A DNA stretch of 64,000 bases from an uncultured Mycoplasmatota bacterium (GTDB lineage Bacteria > Bacillota_I > Bacilli_A > RF39 > UBA660): NCBI GenBank assembly GCA_946407055.1, contig CAMJMP010000002.1, positions 14,168 to 78,167 of the forward strand. Reading direction: 5' to 3'. The notes under the pieces were generated by a model. It was not told the DNA's origin. It ran no database searches and saw nothing but the letters and a program-made list of their open reading frames with translations. Of the stretch, positions 44,835 to 54,597 are shown piece by piece. The translations under genes were made by a program, and so were the position numbers. Every line of letters begins with the position of its first letter. Within the stretch, counting starts at the first letter, position 1.

Positions 44835-45206
44835 ATGAACGATATACGAAAAACTTTAATGTTATTAAAAAACATAAACAAATACGGAATATTCGCATTA
44901 ACTTTAATATGTATTATATATTGTGGTTTAATGTATTTTGGATATGATTATTTTGGTATCCATTTAGCTTTATTCGGATTTGCTTTAGGTTTAAGACTAA
45001 CTTTATCAAAAGTATTTGGTTTATGTTGGGTACATAGATTATGTATTATTTATATATTTCTTATATCATTTTGCGTAGCAACATTAAGACATAATATATT
45101 TAATATATTAGGCGTAGATATAAAATTAATAGAAGGTTTGTTATTTGGAATAGGACTATTACTTATTCCATTAACGTTTTGGAAACTTAAAAACAAAAAT
45201 TGTTAA
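44835..45206 (+). CDS. Multi-pass membrane protein, 123 aa
   Basis: Four hydrophobic segments (about 19-35, 40-55, 70-85, 98-116) predict a polytopic inner-membrane protein. No family motif. It sits between fibre genes and could modify the host envelope, exclude superinfection or act in lysis. Confidence 0.7.
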   Translation: MNDIRKTLMLLKNINKYGIFALTLICIIYCGLMYFGYDYFGIHLALFGFALGLRLTLSKVFGLCWVHRLCIIYIFLISFCVATLRHNIFNILGVDIKLIEGLLFGIGLLLIPLTFWKLKNKNC

Positions 45207-45209
45207 ATT

Positions 45210-46007
45210 ATGAATAAATATTTAAAACTTTTCGAAACAGAAGACGATTTTAAAAGTTGTCTTGAAGCTAAAATTGGTGGTGATAATACCGAAATGGGAT
45301 TTCCAAATGTATCTGTAATAGGAGTAGAAGATAGTAATGGAAATTTTTCAGCAAGTGACGTTTTTTATATTAAAGATCTTAATAAAGCTGAAGCTGTTCG
45401 TGAGTATTTACGTTTAAACGGTAGTCGTTGGATTAATCCTACTGATATAAATATTGTATCATCAGAAGGACACGAGATAAAAACATTAAGTGTAACTATT
45501 AATAATCATATGGGTTATAATGGTTATCCTGAAAATTGGGTTGTTGTAAGATTTCAACCATATGATTGGTATGATAAAAAAACTAATACTACATATTATG
45601 CATTTATAAGTAACGATGCTTATAAAAATATCACATATAGTACTGGAAATATAAATGTTCTTGATGGAAATGATATCGCAATAAATCTTGTAAAAGGTTA
45701 TAATGGATATGGGCCTAATGAACGACTTTCAAGTTATAATCCTCCTGATAATACTGTACCTCCATTTCATGGAAAAATCATATATGTAAAAGATTTATCA
45801 GGACATACAAGTTATAACGATACACTTCATGAAATTTATGAAAGAACATTTAATGTAGATGCACAGAGTAATCTTACATTTAATGATGATATAAAACCAT
45901 TTGAAGCTGATGGTGCTAGTTATCATGGAGTATATTATTCTAATTCTTATAATAATGCAATTGAAGGTTATATTGATTCAGGTTCTGGCTCAGGATCTGG
46001 TAATTAA
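45210..46007 (+). CDS. Structural-module protein, 265 aa
   Basis: Beta-rich and aromatic, ending in a Gly/Ser tail (GSGSGSGN), with no TAG. Contains a WVVVRFQPYDWYDKKTNTTYYAF core. Last gene before a strong terminator. Likely a fibre or virion accessory protein from its position. No catalytic motif seen. Confidence 0.65.
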   Translation: MNKYLKLFETEDDFKSCLEAKIGGDNTEMGFPNVSVIGVEDSNGNFSASDVFYIKDLNKAEAVREYLRLNGSRWINPTDINIVSSEGHEIKTLSVTINNHMGYNGYPENWVVVRFQPYDWYDKKTNTTYYAFISNDAYKNITYSTGNINVLDGNDIAINLVKGYNGYGPNERLSSYNPPDNTVPPFHGKIIYVKDLSGHTSYNDTLHEIYERTFNVDAQSNLTFNDDIKPFEADGASYHGVYYSNSYNNAIEGYIDSGSGSGSGN

Positions 46008-46023
46008 TATTATTAATATAGAT

Positions 46024-46055
46024 AAGTTTGCTAGTATTTCTAGCAAACTTTTTTA
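46024..46055 (+). terminator. Rho-independent terminator
   Basis: Stem AAGTTTGCTAG/CTAGCAAACTT with a 5-nt loop and a T-run, just after the fibre cassette. Confidence 0.88.
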
Positions 46056-46068
46056 ATTTTATATATTT

Positions 46069-48441
46069 ATGAAAAATTGTATATTAACAGTAATTAAAAA
46101 TGAACATGAATATCTTGATGAATGGATACAATATCATTTAAATTTAGGAATAGATTATATTTTCATATTTGAAGATATAGATAGTGATTCACATAAAGAA
46201 ATCACAGATAAATACGATAAAGTATTTTTGAAAAACATAACATTCTTATTTAATGAAAAGGAAATTAAAAAGATAAAGGAATCAAAAATATCAAAAACAC
46301 AAGGAAATATACAACATATGTATTATAAAAGTGGTATTAGTTATATTAAAAAACAATATAATTTTGATTGGTGTTTTGTAATAGATGACGATGAATTTAT
46401 CACGCTTGAAAAAGATAAAAATTTAACTAATGTTTTATCTTTATATAATAATTATGATGCTGTTATATTACAATGGAAATGTTATGGTGCAAATAGATAT
46501 GTAAATAAACCAGATTATAGTAAAGGAACTATTGAAACATTTACAAAAGAAATTACAGGAAAATTACCTGACCGATCTAAATCTTTAGTTAAAACTTGTT
46601 ATAATTTAAATAAATATAAAGAAGGAAATCTTTCATCTCAACATTTACCTTCATTAGATTCTAATTGGTGTAAAACAGATTTTAGTAAAAATATAGAAAT
46701 TCCTATTTATAACAATATTTTTATAAGACATTATGTAACAAGGTCTTGGGAAGAATGGATTTGGAAAACAAAAACAAGAGGAAGTTTTTGGGGAGAAACA
46801 AGACATTTAGATACATTCTTTGAAATAAATCCAGATATGGAATATTTAAAAAAGGATTTAATTAATGATTATAAAAATAACATAACAAATTGTATTTTTA
46901 CAATTATTAAGAATGAGCAAGAATATTTAAAAGAATGGATTGATTATCATTTGAATTTAGGTATTAATTATATATTTATATTAGAAGATTTCGATAGTAC
47001 AAGTCATAAAGAAATTACTGATAAATATTCTAATGTAAAATTAGTTAGAGCTGAAGAATTTCTTACGAAAGAACAACTTCAAGAAGCAATCGAATTAAAA
47101 AAGAAAACAGCTCCTCAAAATTTTTATCTTAAACTTGCTCTTAATCATATTAAAAAATGTCATTCATATATAGATTGGTGTTTTATAATTGATAATGATG
47201 AGTTTTTAACATTAGAAGAAAATAAAACATTACAAGATATATTTGTAGAATTTCAAAGTTACGATGCTTTTATAATGCATTGGGAATGTTACGGAGCAAA
47301 TAATCTTGTATTTAAACCCGATTATTCTGAAAAAGGAGTTGTTGAAACATATACAAAACCAGCAAGAGGAAGATTATTAAATGAAGATCGATTAAAAGTT
47401 AAAACTTGTTATAATATGAATAAATATAAAGATGGATATTTATTTAATATGCATACTCCATCTAATATTTGTTCTAATAAATGTAATACAAATCATAAAA
47501 CTAATTTCTTAAATGAAACATATAAAAATATTTATATTAGACATTATATAACAAGATCTTTAGAAGAATATCTTTGGAAAAAAGAATCACGAGGACAACA
47601 AGAAAGGCGTGATGATAATTTATCAATGTTTTATTGGATAAATCCAGAAATGAAAGATAAAAAAGAAGAAGATTTAAAATTATTAAGACCAGAAACTTTA
47701 GTAATTTTACCGTATGTTCAAACAGGAGCACAAGGTAATGAAATTAGATTGTGTTTAAACGCTTGGAAAAAATTCTGTACTTTTGAATATAAATTTATTG
47801 TAGTAGGAGAATTTTCAGATGATTTAAAAACTGAATATTCTTGGGTTGAATTTATGCATTTCTCTAAAATGAATGATACTAAAGGAGAATATACTCCACA
47901 TCTGGATATATTTAATAAAATGTTTATATTAATGAATAAATACTATTCACATCAAAACTTTATTTATATTACAGATGATGAATATGCAATTAAACCTTTT
48001 ACTTTAGAAGATATTACAACTACACATTATTTAACTAAAGAAACAAAAGGAAATCCTAATTCACCTTCAAATTATTGGTCTAATAATTTATGGAAAACTA
48101 AAAAATATTTATTAGAACATAATCATCCTGTTATTAATTATGTAACTCATTATCCTGTATATTTTAATATTGATAAATTATTAGAACTTGAAAGAAAAAT
48201 CAATTTAAAAAAGAATAGTTATGTATTAGAAAACTTATATTTTAACATATTCCCTACAAAAAATATGATACAAGTTGATTCTATAAGATTAGGTATTTGG
48301 GATAATGATATTTTTAGAGATAAATTTAAAGATGCTATAAATAATCCAAATATTAAATTTGTTTGTAATAGCGTAAAAGGTTGGAGTAAAGAATTAGAAA
48401 TTGAATTAAATAAAATAATAAACGATGGAAAAACTAACTGA
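46069..48441 (+). CDS. Three-domain glycosyltransferase (two GT92/GT2-like units plus a third)
   Basis: 790 residues without TAG. Residues 1-265 and 275-535 are tandem copies of one GT92/DUF23-like domain: NCILTVIKNEHEYLDEW and NCIFTIIKNEQEYLKEW, then CFVIDDDEF and CFIIDNDEF (the DxD-type metal site), QWKCYGAN and HWECYGAN, and IRHYVTRSWEEW or IRHYITRSLEEY. Residues about 545-790 form a different domain with YITDDEYAIKPF and HYPVYFN, reminiscent of capsular-polysaccharide (Stealth-like) transferases. Likely modifies virion or host glycans. Substrates unknown. Confidence 0.8.
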   Translation: MKNCILTVIKNEHEYLDEWIQYHLNLGIDYIFIFEDIDSDSHKEITDKYDKVFLKNITFLFNEKEIKKIKESKISKTQGNIQHMYYKSGISYIKKQYNFDWCFVIDDDEFITLEKDKNLTNVLSLYNNYDAVILQWKCYGANRYVNKPDYSKGTIETFTKEITGKLPDRSKSLVKTCYNLNKYKEGNLSSQHLPSLDSNWCKTDFSKNIEIPIYNNIFIRHYVTRSWEEWIWKTKTRGSFWGETRHLDTFFEINPDMEYLKKDLINDYKNNITNCIFTIIKNEQEYLKEWIDYHLNLGINYIFILEDFDSTSHKEITDKYSNVKLVRAEEFLTKEQLQEAIELKKKTAPQNFYLKLALNHIKKCHSYIDWCFIIDNDEFLTLEENKTLQDIFVEFQSYDAFIMHWECYGANNLVFKPDYSEKGVVETYTKPARGRLLNEDRLKVKTCYNMNKYKDGYLFNMHTPSNICSNKCNTNHKTNFLNETYKNIYIRHYITRSLEEYLWKKESRGQQERRDDNLSMFYWINPEMKDKKEEDLKLLRPETLVILPYVQTGAQGNEIRLCLNAWKKFCTFEYKFIVVGEFSDDLKTEYSWVEFMHFSKMNDTKGEYTPHLDIFNKMFILMNKYYSHQNFIYITDDEYAIKPFTLEDITTTHYLTKETKGNPNSPSNYWSNNLWKTKKYLLEHNHPVINYVTHYPVYFNIDKLLELERKINLKKNSYVLENLYFNIFPTKNMIQVDSIRLGIWDNDIFRDKFKDAINNPNIKFVCNSVKGWSKELEIELNKIINDGKTN

Positions 48442-48646
48442 TAAAGATAAGCTCAAACATTTTGGTGCTTGTGTATTAATTTCAACTTTACATCCTTATT
48501 TAGCAATCGGTGCTTCATTAGGAAAAGAATATGGAGATAAAAATGCTGCTGGTAATCATTGGTGTTGGTTAGATTTAGCAGCAGACGGAATAGGTACTTT
48601 AATTGGAATGATTCCTCATTATATTATTTTTGGCTCATGGATTTAA
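48425..48646 (+). CDS. Small YfiM/DUF2279-like membrane protein
   Basis: 73 residues: DKLKHFGACVLISTL then ASLGKEYGD and GNHWCWLDLAADGIGTLIG. The KHF...GKEYGD...DLxAD pattern is that of small YfiM-type envelope proteins, often seen near phage lysis genes. Starts 17 nt inside the glycosyltransferase gene. A role at the host envelope is inferred. Confidence 0.65.
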   Translation: MEKLTDKDKLKHFGACVLISTLHPYLAIGASLGKEYGDKNAAGNHWCWLDLAADGIGTLIGMIPHYIIFGSWI

Positions 48647-48900
48647 AAAGAATATTAGCACAATATTTAAGAGAGACTGCTGATAAAATAGAATAGAATA
48701 CTTGTAGTTTAACTGATTCTGAAATAAAACATTTACTTAGATATATAATGCACGAAGAAATGAATAAGCAACAAGCTGCTGATTATTTAAATATATCTAC
48801 AAGAACATTTGATAGATATATAGAATCTGGTAAATTACCTCAAGGTATTCATGTAAGAGGAAGTAAAAACTTAATTTGGTATAAAGACGAATTAATATAA
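48637..48900 (+). CDS. Helix-turn-helix protein, 87 aa
   Basis: One TAG at codon 20. EMNKQQAADYLNISTRTFDRYIESGKLPQG is a MerR/excisionase-type winged helix-turn-helix, followed by a RGSKNLIWYKDEL wing. Probably a DNA-binding regulator. Its location inside the late cluster, between the YfiM-like and PLC-like genes, is unusual for an early regulator. Confidence 0.75.
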
Positions 48901-48901
48901 T

Positions 48902-49438
48902 ATGTTAGGCTCACATAACTCATTTACATATAAAACTTCAAAATGGTTAATATTTGATTTATTTTCTCATTTTTGGAGATGTCAAGAAAAAACTCTTGAT
49001 GAACAATATGATTTAGGAGTAAGATATTTTGACATTAGAGTTAGAAAAATAGAAGATGGTTATCAAATTTGTCATGGAATAATAGATGTTAAAAAGAAAT
49101 TTATTTCATTAGATGAAATATGTTATTTCATGGGACTAAATTATCCTAATTCTACATTTAGATTAGTTTTAGAAAGAGGTGACAAATCTGAATTTTTAAG
49201 AGATGTTGAATTTATTAAAAGTTTTAAAAATTTAGATGAAGTAATTATTAAAAAACCTTGGGAAACAATTTATAAAAGAAAAGAAGCATTACCTATTATA
49301 GAATATTCTTTTGAAGATTGGACTTGGAAGAATCTTTTTAAATGTATTTATAAAAATTTAATAAAGAATAAAGAAAAAATTTCTATAGAGGATGCTTTAG
49401 AAGATAAGTCTACTATTCATCTTATGGATTATGTATAA
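48902..49438 (+). CDS. PI-PLC X-domain-like phosphodiesterase
   Basis: 178 residues, no signal peptide. GSHNSFTY places the first catalytic His at 5; LGVRYFDIRV gives Asp44 and Arg46; ICHGI gives the second His at 59. This is the order in bacterial phosphatidylinositol-specific phospholipases C, whose two histidines perform acid-base catalysis. The C-terminal half is short compared with full-length enzymes (about 300 residues). It may act on membrane phosphoinositides, sphingolipids or another phosphodiester. Followed by a terminator. Confidence 0.75.
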   Translation: MLGSHNSFTYKTSKWLIFDLFSHFWRCQEKTLDEQYDLGVRYFDIRVRKIEDGYQICHGIIDVKKKFISLDEICYFMGLNYPNSTFRLVLERGDKSEFLRDVEFIKSFKNLDEVIIKKPWETIYKRKEALPIIEYSFEDWTWKNLFKCIYKNLIKNKEKISIEDALEDKSTIHLMDYV

Positions 49439-49443
49439 AATTA

Positions 49444-49480
49444 AAAGCTGAGACCAAATAAGGTTTCAGCTTTTATTATT
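49444..49480 (+). terminator. Rho-independent terminator
   Basis: Stem AAAGCTGA.ACC/GGT.TCAGCTTT with a 6-nt loop and a T-rich tail, 6 nt after the PLC-like gene. Confidence 0.85.
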
Positions 49481-49587
49481 TTAAAAAATATGTGTCTAAT
49501 GATATTGCACTCATATTATTAAATTTATATTTGTATAGATATTTAGATAGCGCGCTAATTATTATTAACCTTTTAAATTTTTATATT

Positions 49588-50376
49588 ATGAGTGACACAG
49601 TAGACAGAATTATAATGCCAGATAGCAATAATGCTGCAGAAACTATGGCATTAATGAATAATAATAACTGGATGAATAATCCATTTATGTATTTAATTTG
49701 GTTAGCTTTCTTCGGAAACAATGGATTTGGAGGATTCGGCGGAAATGGTCAAGGAATTCAAAATTCAGAGATAATGTCTTAGATTAATGCTTTAAGAAGT
49801 CAGATTGCTGAAAATCAGAATACAAATGGATTACAAGCAGCAATAGGTTCTAACCATGAAGCATTACATGGAATCAATAACGGATTAGGTTTAGGATTTG
49901 CTAATACTGCATCTAATATAAACAATGCATCTATGGCAAATGTTTTAAGTCAGAAAGATATTCAAGCACAACTTGCAGGAAGTTCTTCTAATATAATTGC
50001 ATCAATACTTGGACAAACTAATGATATACAGGCACAAGTTGCAGCAAATAACGCAGCAAATGCACTACAAGCTTGTCAAAATAATAGTGCAATACTAAGT
50101 AGAATTGATGCTCAAACAAATGCAGTAGAATCTCAACTTGCTCAAATGAGTTATGCTTTAGCAACAGGAAAAGGTGAAATTGTAAATCAGAATGATAGAA
50201 ATACAAATGCTATTCTTCAAGGACAATTAGCACAGACACAGACTATTGTTAATACATTAAATAACCATTGGCAAGAAGAATTAGCTCAGAAATATCAGGA
50301 TGCTAAATTAGAGCTTTCACAACTTAATCAAAACGCTACATTGATTGCGGCGCTTAAACCTACAACAACTGCTTAA
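49588..50376 (+). CDS. Gln/Asn-rich virion-type protein, 262 aa
   Basis: One TAG near codon 65. N-terminus has a hydrophobic NNPFMYLIWLAFFGNNGFGGFGG segment, then Gln/Asn/Ala-rich helices with little hydrophobic core. Proteins with this layout occur in many gut phages and prophages of Bacteroidota, but I know of no function. Possibly a virion component or a membrane-interacting protein. Confidence 0.65.
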
Positions 50377-50378
50377 TT

Positions 50379-50741
50379 ATGATTATTATTTATAAGAAAC
50401 CAGATTATTTTTCTAAATACGGAAAACATTTCAATGAAAAACTCTGTAAATATGCTATATCTTTAATGGAACATCATAAATAGCCTTTAAATAAAGAATA
50501 GATAGATAGAATATTAAATAACAAAATTCCTGAAAATAATAAACTTTGGGATTATGTATTTGTTGCTAATATGGCATATAATGATTTTTATAACAGTTCT
50601 ATTGAAGATGAAAGACATTTAGCATTATATATAAAAGATTATATTGATGATGAAGACGGATATGAAGGATTACCATTTTGTAGATGGTACGCAGATATTA
50701 AAGCAAAAAATATAGATGTAGATTTAAATGATATGATTTAA
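50379..50741 (+). CDS. Unknown protein, 120 aa, two in-frame TAGs
   Basis: TAGs at codons 34 and 40. Aromatic and acidic (NKLWDYVFVANMAYNDFYN, CRWYADIKAKN), mostly helical. Starts 2 nt after the previous stop and is followed by a terminator. No family recognised. Confidence 0.65.
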
Positions 50742-50747
50742 AAAATT

Positions 50748-50782
50748 AAGTCGGGAAGAATTATCTTCTCGACTTTTTTATT
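50748..50782 (+). terminator. Rho-independent terminator
   Basis: Stem AAGTCG.GAAGA/TCTTC.CGACTT with a 4-nt loop and TTTTTTATTTTT tail. Confidence 0.88.
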
Positions 50783-50867
50783 TTTATTTAAAAAATTTTG
50801 ATTTTAATAAAAATTAACATACATTTGTACGAATACTAATAAAACATAAATAACTAACAAAATAGAT

Positions 50868-51281
50868 ATGTTTAAAACATTTGATTTTTCACATTTGTAG
50901 GCAGAATCCGGTTGGATTGTTATAATATATATAGCAGTACTTATTGCAATGATTTTGGATTTCATTACTGGAGTTCATAAAGCAAGTTTAAGAGGAGAAG
51001 CTACTACAAGTCGTGGATTTAGACGTACAGCAGAAAAAGCATAGCAATATTTTTTACCTATGATATGTTTAACTGCAATTGATGTTATTGCATCAAATTT
51101 TTTAGATTATCCGTATTTAACGGCTGTCATAGGTGCTTTTAATATTTATATTGAACTACGTTCTATTTGGGAAAATACACATAGCGTAGAAGAAACTAAA
51201 AAGCAACAACAGCAAGCAGCTCAATTAATAGATTTTATTGAAAAGAATCGTAAAGAATTAAAATTTATATTAGACAAATGA
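50868..51281 (+). CDS. Phage holin (Phage_holin_4-like)
   Basis: 137 residues, two TAG codons (11 and 61). IVIIYIAVLIAMILDFITGVHKA is the first membrane helix with the typical DxxTG motif; the RGFRRTAEKAQQY loop and a second hydrophobic region follow, ending in a basic tail. Its stop overlaps the start of the M15 peptidase gene (ATGA), the classic holin-endolysin pairing. Confidence 0.85.
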
Positions 51282-51694
51282 ACTTTACAGTAAATGAATT
51301 ATGTAAAAGTAAAACAGCAACTCGTAAAGGAATTAATAATACACCAACTCCTAAAGTAAAGGAGAATCTTGAAAAATTAATTAAAAATGTATTACAACCT
51401 TTAAGAGATAAATTTGGAGAACCTATTATCGTAGATAGCGGTTATCGTTGTCCAAAATTAAATACGGCTGTGGGTGGAGCTAAAACTTCACAACATTTAT
51501 ATGGACAAGCTGCTGATATTAGAACAGTATCTGACACAGTTACTGATAATAAAAGATTATTTGATACAGCTAAAAAGATGATAGACGATAAAGAAATTAT
51601 CGTAGGGCAGTTAATTAATGAGTATAATTATAACTGGGTTCACATTTCAATTCCAGATGAAAGACATAAAAATCAAATTATAGCAATAAAATGA
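51278..51694 (+). CDS. M15-family peptidase endolysin
   Basis: 138 residues. SGYRCPKLNTAVGGAKTSQH (His73), GQAADIR (Asp80) and WVHISI (a His at about 125) form the zinc and catalytic set of D,D-/L,D-carboxypeptidases of the Peptidase_M15 family. No signal peptide, so export depends on the holin. It cuts peptidoglycan crosslinks at lysis. Confidence 0.88.
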   Translation: MNFTVNELCKSKTATRKGINNTPTPKVKENLEKLIKNVLQPLRDKFGEPIIVDSGYRCPKLNTAVGGAKTSQHLYGQAADIRTVSDTVTDNKRLFDTAKKMIDDKEIIVGQLINEYNYNWVHISIPDERHKNQIIAIK

Positions 51695-51990
51695 TGAATT
51701 GGGAACCAGGATTTGGAATAACTTATAAAAATGCAAATGGTGGTAGAACCGCCATTATTAATAATACAAATAAGTTTAACAAAGAATTGTTACCTACTTT
51801 TGATAAAACTCCAATTACAGGTGATGATGTAATTTCTTCGGGAAATCTTAAACGATTTTTAGAAAAACAAAGTCCTGGCTTTTATTATTATTCTGAAGAA
51901 GAAAAAAATAAAGCTAAACAAGGTGACGTAGGACTTTATTTATTACTTGGTGATAAGAGTATATTGAAATTGGGTAATGATTTTATTTAA
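51691..51990 (+). CDS. Unknown protein after endolysin, 99 aa
   Basis: Starts within the stop of the endolysin gene. MNWEPGFGITYKNANGG..., then NLKRFLEKQSPGFYYYSEEEKNKAKQGDVGLYLLLGDKS. Soluble, mixed fold, no signal or membrane segment. A lysis or morphogenesis accessory role is possible. Unknown. Confidence 0.6.
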   Translation: MMNWEPGFGITYKNANGGRTAIINNTNKFNKELLPTFDKTPITGDDVISSGNLKRFLEKQSPGFYYYSEEEKNKAKQGDVGLYLLLGDKSILKLGNDFI

Positions 51991-52002
51991 AATGTAAAGA
52001 AA

Positions 52003-53136
52003 ATGGCAATAGGAATTGATGAATTAGACGACGATTTTGAGTTTCAGAATCAAGATCCAAACCCAAATCCAGATGGCGATGAGGGTGGAAATGGTGGAGA
52101 AGGTAATCAACCAGATCCAGATAACAATGATGGAAATGGAGGTGCCGAAGAAAATGAAGGAAATGAAGGAAATGAAAATGATGGAGGCGGTAACGAAGAT
52201 ATTGATAACGCCACATATGCTTTCCTAAAAACAAAAGGCATTGATGATCCATCCAAAATTAAGTTTGAAAACGAAGATACAGGTGAAATCGAAGAAGTAA
52301 GTTGGGAAGATTTATCTGAAAAGGATAAATTAGGTATTCTAAACACTTCTAATGTAGATCCTGATAGAGAATTAGAAGATCCAGAGATTGCACTAATTAA
52401 TAGTATTAGAGAAAGCGGTTTGAGTATTGAAGATTACGTACAGGCTATTAAACAGTCTGGTATCGAAGAAGCTCGTAAGCAATTTGAAGAAAGTAATCCT
52501 CCAACTCAACAGTTTGAAGTAGATAACATTCCTGATGATGAATTATATCTTTTAGATTTACAACATAAATTAGGAGACAATGCTACCGATGAAGAATTAT
52601 TAAAGGCTCTTGAGATTGAAAAACAAAATCCTGAATTTTTTGCGAAAAAGGTGAACGGATTACGTCAAGAATATAAAGCTCTTGAGGAACAGCAACGTAA
52701 TTTAATTGCTGAACAAGAAAAACAAGAGTATGAAGCAAAATTTGCTAATTTCCAAAACAATATATTAAATGAGATTCGTTCATTTAATAAAGTCGGTAAT
52801 TTAGATATTGAGTTAGATGTTAACGATATGAATGAAATCGCTAACGTAATTTTATCAGATGATCCAGCTGGTGTAAACTATTTACAGAAAGCATTAAGTA
52901 GTCCTGCTAATTTAGTTAAAGTAGCATGGTTCTTAACAAAAGGAGAATCTGCATTTAAAGATATTAATGATTACTATGCACAGCAGATTAAAGAGGTTTC
53001 TAGAGCACAATACAAGAGAGGCTTAGAAGATGGTAAAACTGGGAAAACTTCTAGTCCTATAAGCAAACCTCATGTGGTAAAACAACCATCCCAGAATAAT
53101 ATTGTTAAACCAAAGTCAATTGATGACTTAGATTAA
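52003..53136 (+). CDS. Putative scaffolding protein
   Basis: 377 residues, strongly acidic. Residues 10-70 are low-complexity Gly/Asn/Glu/Asp. The rest is helical with a coiled coil around 205-245 (LEEQQRNLIAEQEKQEYEAKF), and a Lys-containing C-terminus. This composition and its place immediately before the major capsid gene match scaffolding or capsid-assembly proteins. No protease motif seen. Confidence 0.7.
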   Translation: MAIGIDELDDDFEFQNQDPNPNPDGDEGGNGGEGNQPDPDNNDGNGGAEENEGNEGNENDGGGNEDIDNATYAFLKTKGIDDPSKIKFENEDTGEIEEVSWEDLSEKDKLGILNTSNVDPDRELEDPEIALINSIRESGLSIEDYVQAIKQSGIEEARKQFEESNPPTQQFEVDNIPDDELYLLDLQHKLGDNATDEELLKALEIEKQNPEFFAKKVNGLRQEYKALEEQQRNLIAEQEKQEYEAKFANFQNNILNEIRSFNKVGNLDIELDVNDMNEIANVILSDDPAGVNYLQKALSSPANLVKVAWFLTKGESAFKDINDYYAQQIKEVSRAQYKRGLEDGKTGKTSSPISKPHVVKQPSQNNIVKPKSIDDLD

Positions 53137-53150
53137 AAATTAATTAAATT

Positions 53151-54569
53151 ATGTTAATAGCAGAATTTGTAACAAATAAACAAAACATGAGTGAAACACG
53201 TACCTACGAAGATTTCTATACTTTCCTTGGTACTAATCCTCATAGAATGGGAGTTATCTCTCGTATGTATCCACACTTAACAGCTACTTATCTTCTTGAA
53301 TCACTTAAGAATATTTTCTATCAAGACGTTAAGGGTGCTGAGAAACATCAGTCAATTAATTCAATGTTCTTCGAGTGGGAAATTGAATCTAATCAAATTA
53401 AGAGAATACCTTTCGCAGCTGAACCAATTGGTGATGGTAAAGGTGGATCTGAAATTCAAATGTTCTTTACAGAACGTTACTACGAACAGAATGATATTTT
53501 CAAGGTTGATGAAACCTTCCAGCAATTCTTCGTTGTAACAGAACCTACACGTACTCGTGATAATTACTGGTGTTATATTGTTCGTCTTATCGACGAAGAC
53601 TATAAGGGTGAACTTGATCGTTCTGGTACTTATGTTGGTGCTACTACACGTTTCCAATCTAACGCATTCCCAGAACTATCTGAAAAAGGTTTCACAAAGT
53701 ATCAGTCAAATATCGCTCGTATGCGTAACTATATGACAACTTTCCGTAATGATATTGATTATTCTTCACTTTATGCAGCACACGAAGAAAACTTCATTAA
53801 GATTTCTAAGGGTGAGGGTAACGGAAAGCTTTCTGAAACCATCTATAAGATGGATAAAGCTAAGAAGGTTCTTCTTGAGAACCACATGTATGCTAAGAAC
53901 TCTGGTTATTTATTTAACCGTTCTAACATCGATAAGAATGGTCGTCCTACTATCGTAGATGCACAAGGTCGTCCTGTTTATATCGGTGCTGGTATAATTC
54001 CACAAATTGAGAAGTTTGCATCTAAATATGTTTATAGTAAGTTCACAATTAACGTACTTCGTACTGTTATTGCTGAAATGAATGATAAGGCTGATTCTCC
54101 AACAGGAAACAACTATATGTTCATTGTTTCTGAACCACTTTGGAATCAAATGCAGGGTGTTCTTTCAGCACATCTTGCTGCTTTCCAAACAGATGGAACT
54201 TATCTATATTCTAAGGCTGCTAACGATTACGTAAAAGTTGGTGCTACATTCAATTCTTACGAGTTCGGTGGAAATAAGATTACATTCAAAGTTGATCGTA
54301 CATTAACTCGTGAATACGGTAGTGAAAAGGGATTCGGTGTATGTATTGACTTAACAGCTGATAAGACAAGTAACGCTCCTGCTCTTGGTCTATTCACATT
54401 TAAGGGTGGTGAGTTCATTCAAGGTACACTTGAAGGTCTTGGAGGACTTGATGGACTTTCTTCAGGTAAGATTTCTTCTCCTGTAGCTGGTTCTAAACTT
54501 GCTGTAATGAGTTACGGTGGTGTTGCAGTATTTAATCCTTACAAGAGTTACATTATTACACAGGCATAA
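53151..54569 (+). CDS. Major capsid protein
   Basis: 472 residues with no TAG. Codon use is shifted toward CGT, GGT, CTT and AAG compared with neighbours, as expected for the most abundant virion protein. Sequence has the look of crAss-like HK97-fold capsids (ETRTYEDFYTFLGTNPHRMGV... and a late YGGVAVFNPYKSYIITQA strand). Preceded by the scaffold gene and followed by its own terminator. Confidence 0.88.
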   Translation: MLIAEFVTNKQNMSETRTYEDFYTFLGTNPHRMGVISRMYPHLTATYLLESLKNIFYQDVKGAEKHQSINSMFFEWEIESNQIKRIPFAAEPIGDGKGGSEIQMFFTERYYEQNDIFKVDETFQQFFVVTEPTRTRDNYWCYIVRLIDEDYKGELDRSGTYVGATTRFQSNAFPELSEKGFTKYQSNIARMRNYMTTFRNDIDYSSLYAAHEENFIKISKGEGNGKLSETIYKMDKAKKVLLENHMYAKNSGYLFNRSNIDKNGRPTIVDAQGRPVYIGAGIIPQIEKFASKYVYSKFTINVLRTVIAEMNDKADSPTGNNYMFIVSEPLWNQMQGVLSAHLAAFQTDGTYLYSKAANDYVKVGATFNSYEFGGNKITFKVDRTLTREYGSEKGFGVCIDLTADKTSNAPALGLFTFKGGEFIQGTLEGLGGLDGLSSGKISSPVAGSKLAVMSYGGVAVFNPYKSYIITQA

Positions 54570-54597
54570 TTCAGATAAATTTTATATACAATAGATT

